DNA from: Rhodeus uyekii
Lineage: Eukaryota > Chordata > Actinopteri > Cypriniformes > Acheilognathidae
Length of the DNA stretch: 64,000 nucleotides
Reading direction: 5' to 3'
NCBI GenBank assembly: GCA_037043235.1
Contig: JAWRVZ010000027.1
Span: 4,093,501 to 4,157,500, forward strand
A program made the translations under genes and the position numbers. Numbering within the stretch: position 1 is the first letter of the stretch; every line of letters starts with the position of its first letter. Of this stretch, positions 52,501 through 64,000 are shown in pieces. The notes beneath the pieces are model-generated. The model was not told where the DNA came from and made no database searches. It was given only the letters and a program-made list of their open reading frames with translations.

Positions 52501-53407
52501 CAAGGCTCAGGCATTTTGGCAGCCACTCACTGGCATGAGAATTGTGTTCGGGCTGCCCATCGAGGACTGCTTTGAGAGTTTTTGGAGTGATTGTGGCTTG
52601 TGCTAGGAGAGTGCTAACAAACAACTCCCACCTCCTCGTCCTCGTCCTCCTCCTCTTCCCGCTCTCTCGGTCCAACTGTGAAGGTCTGCATGCTGTTGAG
52701 AGTCTTGAGTGAAGTGTGGTATGAACCGAGCGCACTTTGAATGCAATCCTCCTCAAAGCATTCTTCTGTAAGACCATCGAGACTTCCAGAGGGCTTAAGT
52801 TTGGATTAGTTTTAAGCCCCAGGTGAGAGAGCGTAGGTTCAAAGTTAGTCCAGTCAGGGGGGTGACCTCTCAAAGGAATCATTCATCAAAGTTAGAAGAG
52901 CAGCTTGAAATGTTTATTTTTGTGTATTTTAGCTCTTGAAACTGTCTGGGATTGTCACTGGAACTGTCAGGGAGGACCTAAACTGCCAGGGGCGACCTTC
53001 AGTTCAATGCTAATAATAGTAATTCTTGTGTGTTTTTTTATATTAGCAGAACATGAAAGCGTTTGTTCATGAGTGTCTCCCAGAATTAGTTCATCGATGT
53101 GCCTCTCACTGTCTCTGCCAGCAGTATTTACTCTCGCTGGGCTATGTTTGGTCTCATTCAGCTATGAGGTGTTCAACCTCTGGGTGAACTAAACATTTCA
53201 TGTTCCTCCCTGCGGCTGTGTACCGTCTTTCAGCACTCCAGTCACTCATTTAACTAACTCTTTCTCTCGAACACTCCCACTCATATCTCTATCCATCTAT
53301 CTCCATGCTACTCTTCCTTGTTTCATAATGTTCCAATGGGATTTTATCAAAAGTGAGAGCATTTGTTGTCTGTAGTCAACTACAAGTAGAAAAAAACTTT
53401 TTTTAAA

Positions 53408-53410
<3 letters not shown>
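49573..53410 (+). other. Intronic sequence; degraded repeat near 49580-49980
   Basis: 49620-49980 has AAAAGTAATAAAACGCATTA, AAAGTTACTAAGTAATTTAA and GTATTACAAGTAACTTTCC words, typical of a common degraded fish repeat with a CATTACTTTTA motif. From 50000 the DNA is unique intronic sequence without exons. Confidence 0.45.

Positions 53411-53458
<48 letters not shown>
53411..53458. repeat. (TA)n microsatellite
   Basis: About 24 uninterrupted TA units. Confidence 0.95.
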
Positions 53459-53461
<3 letters not shown>

Positions 53462-55830
53462 GTTATATGTATATACACAACGCCTAAAATTAACACATTT
53501 GCCTAGTGCCAAAAAACAATAATAATCGATGATGGTGAGAATATGAAACAGTGTCTCTCGCTGGTTGGCTGGTAATATTTTTATGAAATCTAAGAATGCG
53601 TGAACATGAACAAATGTTAATCGTAAAGGAAGTTTAATCTTTGTCTCGAAAGGGAGCTCATTTTGTTACTCGCTTGCTTTGTGTGCGCACAATTCTGAAG
53701 CGCACACCCAATCAAATACTAAACTGAGCTCTCTTTCATTTCTACTTGTAATTCAGTGTACAAAATTCACACAGAATTGTCAAAAAATAGCGAGTGTCCT
53801 AGTTAAAATAGTCAGTTATGTGAACGAAGTGAATGTTAACAGTTGAGAAAGTAAATGTGTACAATGTACAGTATCAGTACATACCCTGTGTGTATGTGTA
53901 TTTTTTCATTTAAATTCAAAGATAATAATTAAAAAAGATCTTCATATATATTTCACTAAAAATAATAAATTACAGTGAATGTAAAATTACGTACAATTTT
54001 AAAAGTCTTCTCTTTTTAATTATTTGTGCTACTGTACTTTTAAAATTTCAATATATGTAAATGACGTCTGTTATGTCACAATGGTAGGCGGGGCAAGATG
54101 CTGAATAGGCATTAATAAGCCAACTTGTCTGGTCATGTGTTTGAATTCCAATGTTTGTAATGTCATAGCCTTGATTTTGAATATTTATGAAAGTAAAAGC
54201 TCTATTTGCAGATTTACTTTTGAGCCTTGACGTTTTGAGATGGAGGCGTGTCAGTTAAATGGATGTGGCAGGAGCTAATTGGTTATAATTACACTTTGAG
54301 GAATCAGTGAAGAGTGACGATAAATACTACTAATTTAGCTGCTTTATGAGGTGACAGGCTTGCGCAAAAAACTCCATTACCCATAATTCATGGCACTAGA
54401 ATGATAGCCAACATAAAACATCAATTACACACCTAATGCACACCCTTTGCTTTTTGTTTTATTGCTCTGGTGCGAAAAAAGCTTCCTGTCTCTGTGAAGA
54501 AACGGGAAAGAGAAGGACACATATGAAATTGCCCGATGAGTCCATTTTATTCCAACCAAATTCACTCGAATGCACATCACATCATAATTATGACTTCCAA
54601 ACTCATAAATAGGACCTTCCCAGGAGGACTTGAAAGCAGCATTAGTTTATACCAGGGAGAGAGCTTTCTGAACCTTAGTGTATAGTCACAAACTCTCAAT
54701 TCTTTTAAGAGCATTTTTCCCCCCGTAGCATGGCCCCTTTAAAGATGACTGTCCCAGCGACCCTCATCATGCTTTAATAAACACATGGCAGCACGCTGAA
54801 CTTCTTGTGTCAGTCACACAGATCCTGTGGCCTCATTAAGCCCAGTCTGACTGTGCCGAGGACACGGGCGCTGTTTCCTGAATAGTGATGGTGGTAAAAT
54901 CAGCACTGGTGTCTCAGACTCTTCAAGCAGTGCGATTGCAGCCATCAAGCCATGATATGCCGCAACCGTCGTGGAGGAAGCACTGTTTGTGTCCTGCTCC
55001 AGGCAAAATTTGTGTTTGTGTGTCAGCGTCTGCCACAGTAATTCTTTTAATGAAGACCTGTTGTTTTCCAGTGCTAGAAAGGAGTGCTGGGATTGTAGGG
55101 ATACTACAGCCGACAGAAAGTAAACATTCACATTGATTACCTCCACTGCGATTAAGCCTGTTGGTTATTGCTTAAGCCGGCGAAACTGGGGTATTGAGAT
55201 GGAGAATTCTCTATGTTGACATATGCAAATGCAGACATGCGTACATACTCATCCCCCCTGTTTGAGGAATACCATCGATTCATACATAAGAAGCCCATCT
55301 GCCGGGCCAAGCATTGCTTTGACACCTTCAATATTCAGAGGCTGTAGAGCGTAACCCCACCCCACTGTGTTTATCCTGTAGCTGCGGGTCGTATGCATAC
55401 GTGCCCATCTTTGTTCGCGTGCCCACCTCAATAGCTAATGGTCCTCAGATCTTTTCTGAATACCAAACAGTGAAGAAACCGAGGTATGGTTTAAAATGCT
55501 AACACTTGTGTCTCTCTGCTTTGGTATTCAGGTGGCACATCTGGTGGCTTTGAGGTTAAGTTGCTGGTAGAACTAAATTTTTACGGGTTTTTTTTTTTTG
55601 GTTGTTTAAAAAAAAGTTAAGTAGTGTTTAGCTGTACAAAAGCCTCTACCATGTTTGCTAAAGTGCTTGAGATTATGATGACTGTTGTCTAGTAGCTCAA
55701 AGTTAGTCATTAGTCGAAAGAAATTAACAGTTTTATCATCGTTTATGTGATATTTTGGGAAATGTGTGTGTGTGTTTGTGTCAATACAATGGAGATCAGT
55801 GGATTAAAATAGTGTTTGCTTACATTCTGA
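53459..55830 (+). other. Intronic sequence, no gene
   Basis: Unique AT-rich DNA, more GC-rich at 54820-55440. No splice-bounded exon was recognised. Confidence 0.5.
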
Positions 55831-56162
55831 CATGAGGGTGAGTAAATGATGCCAGGATCTTTATTTCTGGGTGTACTATCCTTTTAAGCTTGTCAGACTG
55901 GATGATTCTAGATTGGGCAACCAACTATAAACCATCTACCAAAGTCAGTTTAAACCTGAATTATTTTTGGTTTGGTTTTGTTATGTAGTTATGTGGTTCA
56001 AGTCGTGTCTCTTATGCCGTTTCAAACCTGTGCGACTTTTATTTCTCCTGTGGTGTGGAACACAAAAGAAGATATTTAGAGAAATGTCTCAGTGTTTTGA
56101 ACCACATGATTGTGAGTATATAATGACAGAGTTTTCATTGTTTGGGTGAACTATCCCTTTAA
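55831..56162. mobile_element. AAAGGGATAGTTCAC-class repeat fragments (two right ends)
   Basis: 55831-55887 reads CATGAGGGTGAGTAAATGAT ... GTGTACTATCCTTTTAA, a right terminus. 56015-56162 has GTTTCAAACCTGTGCGACTT, GGAACACAAAAGAAGATATT and ends GGGTGAACTATCCCTTTAA, a second right terminus in the same orientation. These are two separate truncated copies or one rearranged copy. Confidence 0.65.
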
Positions 56163-56815
56163 GAGCTGTAGTAATAATGATCAGACCTGGACGACATAAC
56201 CCTTGTGTTATAACGCCGCTTAACAGTTCCAATTTTCCGTTGTTTGTCATGTATCCTAAATGTTAAATCATCGGATCTGTCATATTGGATTGAGGATAAA
56301 CATCACCTCAAATCGAAATGTCATAAAATACCTCTCTTGACATCAGTCATTGATCTTTTGATGAGGATATGTGACTTACATCAAAATCATTGCGTTAAGA
56401 GAGATAGTCTGCGCTGTGACTGGGAAGATCAAGTGCCTCTCTTTTCGTTCCCCTCCTTTCATTTGTCCCCCTGAGAACGAGGGAGGTGATGAAGAGGGAA
56501 ACGTGGAATGCCAAACATGAGGAACAATGTCTGTCTACCATGACCACAAACAAAAAGCCTTCCGTACTGCGTGGCTAATGGGCTGTGCTGTATCTCAATT
56601 GACTGAAGCAAAGGCACGGCTTGTCGTGTTGGGAACTCAATCCCTGTGCCGTTGCATCTGCTCCGAGATATTTTAACGCTACAGGTAACAATTTCTTGCA
56701 AAAAACAAACAAAAAAACAACAACATAAAGTAGTAAAACAATGTCATTTTTATTATTTATTTCATTATAAAATGAGTCAGATTATGACTTTTTAGAATTT
56801 TAGAATAATTTTTTT

Positions 56816-56858
<43 letters not shown>

Positions 56859-57734
56859 AAATACAATTAATTCTAAAAAGTGTATATATATATATATATA
56901 ACCACACACACCATTTTTTTTCTTTTTCCATTAAATATAACAGTAACCATGACTTATTTTTTATCACTGGAATTTTTAAAGTACCCTTATTTTAAAGGTT
57001 CCTGATTTTGTTCTGTAGGTCTTCTACAATGGGTTAACATGCATCAAAGTAAAAAAAAGCACTTTAATTTTTTGAACGAAAGCATTTCTCTCTAAACCAT
57101 CATTTGTTACATTGTTACATGGATTTGTTAAAAGAAATGAGACTGGAGTTCCTGACAACTCATTTACGCAGTTCAGTTTTTTTTTTCGTCCATTCTGATC
57201 TTTAAAACTTTGCAGACGTTTTACATTAACAAACGGGTATATTACACGCTGCATGAAAAAGCAATTTAAGTGTATTGTACAATGTCCGTTTTGAGATGAT
57301 ATAACATGCATTCTAAGAAAGTTAGTCTTGTCGTTGTGGTTTAGCGTTTTTGGCCCGGCTGGCTTGTTTGAGAGCGGTTCTGTTTATTCCCATGTGTCAG
57401 TTTCCCTAAGATTAATAGAAGCCCAGTGCGCTTAGCCTCGGGCGGCCTTCTCTCAGGGCTTCTCATGGCCATTCATATTCATTTACAACCTGTGTGTGGC
57501 ATCACGGGAGCGAAGCCGGATTGACGCACACACATACATACACTGCCATGTGCGACTGGCAAGTTATTGTAGCGGAACACGCATAAACAGAGATCCTGAG
57601 ACGACATGCCAAACATGGCAGCCGTTCAAGGAGAACGAAGAAAACAAACCAAACCTCACACATTTGTTTTGTGCTCACCAAACCATTTTGTATAAAAATC
57701 TTTGTCTGTGTATTTTGTTCTCTTCACCTAGTTT
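56163..57734 (+). other. Intronic sequence with (AT)n arrays
   Basis: (AT)n arrays lie at 56819-56854 and 56884-56900. Otherwise this is unique intronic DNA without exons. Confidence 0.6.
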
Positions 57735-58771
57735 TAAAGGGATAGTTCACTCAAAAATGAAAAGTCTGACATTTATTTAATCACTCTCATGTTGTACCAA
57801 ACTCAATTTCGTTTTCTTCTTTCCCTACAATGAAAGTTGTAGCTTCAAGCTCCAGTGGTTGTCAAAATGACAAAGCACTATAAACACATCATGAAAGTGG
57901 TTTATATTGTATGACTTATGCATTATATTTCAAGTTTTGTCAAACCATGTGATAGCTTTGTGTGAGGAACAGACCCGGAATGAAAATGCTCCCCTCTTCC
58001 ATGAGTCTAACAGTAATTTGTGTGATTTGAATATACAAATATTACATTTTTTGCAGCACGACTGGTTATGAAGAAAGGGTTATTGTAGCTTTGGATATTT
58101 AACTTTTTCAGTTTGCATTTTCCATAGACTTAGTGTCATCGTTAGTTGTTCTTTTTTTTAAAAGTTTACAATAATTCCTCGGTTTACGAGTTTAATTCAT
58201 TCCAAGAGCTCGTAACCCAAAATTCTCGTACACCAAAACAATTTTCCCCATAAGAATGCACTAAAAATCAATCGATTCGTTCCACACGACCATAAATGCC
58301 CATTTTCATTTTTTTGGGGGTTTTACCCTATTAATTACAGTTAAAATTACACAAAAATGTTCCACACAAAAATGAGCGTGGGCAAGGGAATATTTTTCTC
58401 GCACACCAATAAAATGCTCGTACACCGATTTGACTTTCCATGCTCGTACACCGATTTGCTTGTATACTAAGTCACTCGTAAACCGAGGTATTACTGTATA
58501 TTAAACCATGCATCAACAACTTAAAAAAGTCACGAAACTGAATTTTAGTTAGGTTTAGTTTTATAAAGTATTTGGTTTCTTTAGAAATGTTAATTTTTGA
58601 ACATTTGACTGCTTATGATCTCCATTCACTTTCATTATACAAAAAAAAAGAAGCAGCAGCTTGAGCATTCTGTCAAACAGTTACTTCTAAAAAACTGGAG
58701 CAAACAGGTTTTAAACATCATGAGTGTGAGTAACGTCAGGATTTTAATTTTTGTGTGAACTATCCCTTTAT
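57735..58771. mobile_element. AAAGGGATAGTTCAC-class repeat (Angel-like) carrying a nested MITE
   Basis: The left end is TTAAAGGGATAGTTCACTCA with AATCACTCTCATGTTGTACC inside. The right end is GTGTGAGTAACGTCAGGATT, then TTGTGTGAACTATCCCTTTA. Removing the nested element at 58169-58496 leaves about 700 bp, similar to the long copy at 14835-15424. Confidence 0.75.
58169..58496. mobile_element. Tigger-like MITE, TIR CAGTAATNCCTCGGTTTACGAG (328 bp), nested
   Basis: The left end is CAATAATTCCTCGGTTTACG and the right end, reverse-complemented, is CAGTAATACCTCGGTTTACG; both continue AG. TA duplications lie at 58167-58168 and 58497-58498. Internal copies of CTCGTACACC occur at about 58223-58235, 58391-58411 and 58420-58455. 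It has no coding capacity. Confidence 0.85.
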
Positions 58772-61700
58772 ACCACACATGTCTGTCCTGCGGCGTAGTC
58801 ACATTTTTAACAACTCAGCTTTACGAACGACCATCAATCCCTCTGTTTTATTGGAGCGGTGGACTTCTGAAGACATTCGTTATGGGTGAACCCTCGTGTC
58901 GGAGAGCAAGAGAGATGAAGAGGACGCGAGACTCTTGGCAGGGAGGTTGAGTTCTGCGGTTTCCCCTCGCTACCGGAGACCAGGATCAGGTTCAGCCTCA
59001 GATTAGATTAATGCCCGAGCTTCCTGTAATTGATGGATGGATTGATTCAGGCTCGTTCGTTACTGTGTAGCATACGTTAAATGAATTGGAGATGAGAGTC
59101 AGCAGAAGCCGCTGTGGTTTCACACACAAGACTTTGCTCTTTCTCTTCTACTTCATTGTATAGGACCATTATGATCTCATCATTCCCTATGGACAAGCCC
59201 CCGAAGACCAGACAGCCCATAATGCATTTGATTTAATCCATCTTTAAATGGCCTGTGAATGAATGAGACACATCATTAGTGGTCTATCAGGTTACCAGAC
59301 TGCTTTCTTTACACTTGCACAATACTTTTTAAGCCTTTGAAGGCCTGGGTGGGTGTTTTGCCATTCTGATACATGAGAGGATGAGACAGTTGGTGAAAAG
59401 TTGCACCAAAACCCTTTTGTCCTTGTGCTGGATGTTTCAAGAAGTGCTTGTGGGCAGTGTGTAGCTGCTCGTGTATGTTTGAAGGCGAGAAAAGGGGGTT
59501 GGAGGGAAATCGCTTGGGTTTTTTGGCAGGCTCATGTCTGTTAGGACATTCCTTTTGCAACCACAAAATGACTAACTTTCCTGCTTCACTCTCTCTTTTT
59601 TCCCTCTTCACTCGCTGTTTGTGTGGCTCATGTTTTCCCAGTGATTCTGACCCCCCTCGGATGGCGATGGCGGGACATGGGTGGAGTTACAAGTGTATGT
59701 CGCAATCTCTGTGTGGGAACGTTTTGTTTGTCTTATATAAACATTCGTTTGGAAGTTAATTCGAGTTTGGGAGCGTTATATCCTTCCAGTTCCAGTCTTG
59801 GAGGCGTCTTGCACCAAACCCTTCCCCCTTGCTCCGCTATGCCTGTCAGGCCTATCGTAAACAGCCGTAACTCAGAGTTCGGCTGGACCGGGCCCTTTTT
59901 CTCGCCCCGCTTTGCCATCGAAGTGCAGACGACACCAGGAATGTGGCATTGTGTAATTGTGTATGGCTGCTTTAAATGGCAATTTGAAGCTCTGGTGGCT
60001 CTGTAATTAGTGGTGCGGTCCCTCTGGAGCGGGCTTATCGTTTCCTTTGTAATTACACATCTGAATACAGCGGTGTGCATGCATGCGGCAGGCCTCTCTT
60101 ATCGCATGTCGACGCACTGGCCGTGCGGAGCCAGGCTTATTGCTGCCTTGCACTGCACGACTATGACAAAGGTTACTGAAGAGGAGGGGGAGGAAGAAGG
60201 CAGGGGTTTGAATCGTCTGTGGCCGGAGCGATAGCGTTAACGGCAGCGCTCTTGGGTTAGAGATACGACTTTTGCCTTTCAAAGTGTCAGTTTATAGAGC
60301 TGCTGGGGCATTCAGTTTGCGGTTTTAGAGGCCAGATATGTTGAAACGTTAAGCAATGAATCCTTTAATGGTGGAATGTGAGTTTTTTCCACATTTTATC
60401 TGTTGATTGTGGTGGAAATTCTGCAGCGTGGAGTGTTTTTCGTAAATTGATATGCCAAGCAACTATAAGCAAGTCATCATTTGGTTGATTTCCCAAGTCC
60501 TAGTTCATCTTCTAACCTGATAATCAGAGGTTATGATCCTTTGAACTTTGACCTATGACCTTGTTCTATCTTCTGTGTCAGCGTAAAAGATGATTATCGT
60601 TATGTGGTGTTTTCCTCACCTTTTTTTTTGCCCCTTTACATGCTGCAGTAGGTTAATGATTTAGTGTCTGTTGTAATACAGAATGAAGGCCTGGAGTAAA
60701 GGGAGAAAGAGAGAGAGGATATAGGAGAAAAAGAGAGGGTAAAGAAATAGGTGTTTACGGGGAATGTGTGGATTAAAAGCCATAATGTTGATGGATTGTT
60801 TTAATTTGCTGGCCTGTGACCACAGAATGGGAGAGACGCAGATGCTCAGCGACTCCATTTGCTCTCACTCCCTCTACTGGTAGGAGGCGTCACTGCAACT
60901 AAACCCAGTTAAACACCCCCCAAAATCACTCCTGTGCATGAGATCGGAAGCTGCTTAATGTAATAAAATGTTTTATGATCCAAGAGATGGTTTTATTATC
61001 TGTTTGAAAGGTCAACTTATAGCTTATATTCTGAGGTGCAGTCCTAGACAGTTTTTGTCTTTAAAAGGCTGGTCACAAAAATACATTGTCTTGTATTGTA
61101 TTTCTGAATGTATCTTCATGAGTCAATGTGTGTGGTTGAAACAGTCGTTACCAGAGGAAATGTTTTTCTGAGTTTATTATGCTATCACACATCTCCCCCT
61201 TTTTGGTCATTTTAAGCTTTAATATTTCTCTTTGCAAATTATTACAAAATTCATGCAACAGCTACATGCTAAAGGCTGAGAGCAGCCTCTCTCGTCATTA
61301 AAGCGGTGTGTGTGTGTGTGTGTGGTCAGGAGGACGGCCAGATACAGTATGTTGAGGTAATCATCACTGGCCCTGCTCGACCTGCTGCGCCTCCACACTA
61401 AGCGTTTAGTGTGACGCTGCATTAGTGACCCTTTGTGTCCAGTGCCGCGGCGCGGAGTGTCACTGAGGGTTACGGGGAATGCAACAGCTCAGATGGGCAT
61501 CAAGCACCACAGCAATGTTCCTAGTCCTTACAAATAGAGCTATGTTGAGCAAATAGCTCCTTTTTCTAGCTTACTTACTGTTATCGCTGCTGTGCACTCA
61601 TAGTTTGTGTCATTTGCCACAATGCCATAATACAGTTCTCAAAATCTTTGTATGGCCTTATTTCAGTGACTTCTCAAAACTACAAACTTTCACATTCATG

Positions 61701-64000
61701 TTGCTCACATATTATTGGATGAGAGGTTGTGATGAATGCAGTGTAATCAGACTTTAGGTATGAAAAGTAACTGAAACAAAAACCAGAAGAAGAACCAGAA
61801 GTTAAACCAATTGTCAGCCTCTTGTGTGGAGATAACGTAGTTGTTGCATATATAGAGCTTTTCAGTTCAGTCAGTTTTCAAGTTCCACATGTAGACAGTG
61901 ATGTGACTCAATAGGATGTGAAACCAAAAAGTTATGAATGTTTGAACGATAGTCTTAGTCCCTAACTTGGTTTTCTGGTGTGCTGATTATCCCATTTCTT
62001 AACTAATTGAACGGATATATTCCGATACTTCCATAATGTGCCGATATTTTTCTGAGCCCATGAAACATGTGGACTAGTATGATGTCACACTCTAAGCTTA
62101 GGGTTAAGTCTTTTGATGCATTTATTTTATAACAAATACAGTAAATAAAGGTCATTTTTATATTGTTTAATTTTTTCTTGGTTATAAAACATTTTAAAAT
62201 GTAATTTATTCCTGTGATCAAAGTTTTCAGCATTATAACTCATTAGAATCATTCAGATTCATCATATGTTCATTCAGAAATCATTCTGATATGCTAAATT
62301 GCTGCTCAGGAAATATTTCATATTATTATCATTGGTATCAATGCAATTAATAGAAATATTTTGTAATATTATAAAAGTCTTTACTGTCACTTTTGATAAA
62401 TTTAATTAATTTAATTTTAATTTTAATATGGTGTTCATACATGTCTACCTTAATATCTACATGTAATGTTAGTTCACCATGCATTAACTACTGTTAACAC
62501 AACTTTTGATAATGTATTAGTAAAAGTTGAAATGATTTTAACAAAGATCAATAAACACTGTAGAAGTGCAGTTCATTATTAGTTCATGTTAACTGGTTTT
62601 GTTAAATAATGAAACCTTTGTTTGTTCTTCTTTTGGCTTGTTTTATTAAATCCACTAGGCTTAACAATCTAGACAGTCCAATCCTTCTCAGTTTGAATGG
62701 GCATGATGCTTCTGCTTGTTCCATAGCAGTTGTTTTTATAAGATTTATTCATGCTTGAAAACAATTGTTTTATACTGATGATTTTTTTGGTCTTATTTGC
62801 CTCTCACATATCATCTAACAGGCTTGTTTTCTTCATTTGCTGCAGGTGGTGTTGAGACACATAGCGTTCTCTTCTTAGACCTTCCTAGATCACCCGTTAA
62901 AACACATCCCACTGTTCTGGCTCTCTCTATACAACTGTTCTCTTAAAAGTACGCGCACATACAAAGCACAAGCCATGCGTACACAATACATGATTTATGC
63001 TGGCAGGAATTTTTTTTTACAGTGGGTGATATTCTCGTGTCACCCAACACTTTCCTGCAGAAAGGGAACCTGGAGTTTCACTCTCATTAGCATACTCTCA
63101 TCTATGTGTTTGAGAGAGACTAGATTGAGCAAACTTGAATCTAGGTCGTGTTGCAATGTGCCGAGCTACAATTTGCGGATGCCCATAGGAGACAGTGTGT
63201 CGCATGTTTTATCTTGTGTATGTGCGTTTCTTTTGTGTCTCTGCCAGTGATAGATGCCTGTGATCATGAGTTTTTCTTGTGTATCAGGGCTATCTGTTCA
63301 TGTGTGTCTGTGTACATGTGCTTCGAGGATGCTGACAGCGCATACTACTCAAGTGTGTGTGCGCACTAGCAGTGATTTTGTGAATCATTTCATTTTGCAG
63401 TAAGTGCATTTTTCTGGATGCAGTTCTGAAGTACAGTTTTTTATAAAAACACTTATGTGTGACATTGTCCATGTCATGTTTCAGTGGTTGTAACTGTAAA
63501 GGCCATGACCTATCTCCTAGTGGATGATCATAAATGCCTGAGAATTAAATAAAAGAAAAAAAATGGCCTGATTCAGGCCTAGAGAAGTTATCCAGTCAGA
63601 TTTCGGATTCTGAAAGTTCTGTTTATAAGAGCTCCAAAATTTGCAGTCTGATTCACATATTAATCTACATGTCTATTATGTATTCTGAACCAAACGTAGC
63701 TTGAGCGGTGCCCAGACGATGCATTCAGAAACAGAGAAAGTCTGGCAATAATGTCAGGAGTGCCACCGTGAGTGTAATTTTATGTATAAATTTGAGTGTC
63801 ATATCTAAAATGAAAGCTCTACATATGTCAGAAGAGCTTTTTTGTAAATATTTAGTAGAATGTAAAACTAATGTAAGCATCACAGTTCACACAATTCATT
63901 TATAATCCAATTGATCCAAAAGATAAGCATATCATTTTTTTCATATTTATCAGATTTAGGGTCTACACCAACATTTGAAATTTCATTTGCTTGGACCTGA
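58772..64000 (+). other. Intronic sequence to the window end; repeat-poor block 58780-60300
   Basis: 58780-60300 is relatively GC-rich, has high complexity and no recognised transposable element. It includes GATTAGATTAATGCCCGAGC and CTGTAATTAGTGG-type homeodomain-like words; a conserved regulatory element is possible but unproven. A (GT)n of about 8 units is at 61306-61323. 62000-62600 is AT-rich. No further plexin exon was recognised before 64000. Confidence 0.45.

Noticed and set aside
59448..60080. Overlapping frames of 100-127 codons on both strands
   Set aside because: Two strands are open at once because the block is GC-richer. No family similarity or splice structure was seen.
62820..62880. 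Next plexin exon after TTTGCTGCAG
   Set aside because: The in-phase reading is VVLRHIAFSS then stop, unlike the plexin sequence expected after this exon.

Overview
This is vertebrate nuclear DNA, almost certainly from a teleost and probably a cypriniform. There are no dense open frames, operons or ribosome-binding sites. Instead there is one spliced exon with consensus splice sites in a sea of intronic sequence, with long dinucleotide and tetranucleotide arrays and many short transposable elements of kinds common in cyprinid genomes (repeats opening AAAGGGATAGTTCAC, tRNA-derived SINEs ending in AAGTCGCTTTGGATAAAAGCG, Tigger-like MITEs). The species assignment is inference.

The only host coding sequence I can support is one 183-bp, phase 0/0 exon at 17357-17539 (+). 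It encodes 61 residues of the sema domain of a class A plexin and is closest to plexin-A1 (plxna1). No other exon of the gene is recognisable, so 1-17356 is read as the end of the upstream intron and 17540-64000 as the first 46 kb or more of the downstream intron.

Layout: 1-17356 holds MITEs at 1119-1496, 3761-3995 (truncated), 7793-8313 and 12155-12575, a perfect 69-bp inverted repeat at 3999-4245, a solo LTR at 4294-4599 with a 5-bp target duplication, a tRNA-SINE at 5461-5612, and palindromic AAAGGGATAGTTCAC-class repeats at 10223-10527 and 14835-15424. 17540-34700 holds a second SINE-like repeat, a decayed THAP-like coding relic, a tRNA-SINE fragment, and a second solo LTR (26903-27662) with GATCT duplications. 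34700-35710 is a (TATC)n-type satellite with higher-order structure. 37181-38140 is a degenerate tandem array of about 70 bp units split by a MITE. 43497-43748 is a very long (AC)n/(GT)n array. 44420-64000 holds more MITEs, including one nested inside another at 57735-58771, and several (AT)n arrays.

Nothing here looks like a new multi-gene system. The most informative observations are the two well-bounded solo LTRs, the perfect hairpin, the MITE-split tandem array, the satellite punctuation, the nested insertion that gives a relative age, and one weak candidate for an alternative terminal plexin exon (31746-31802).
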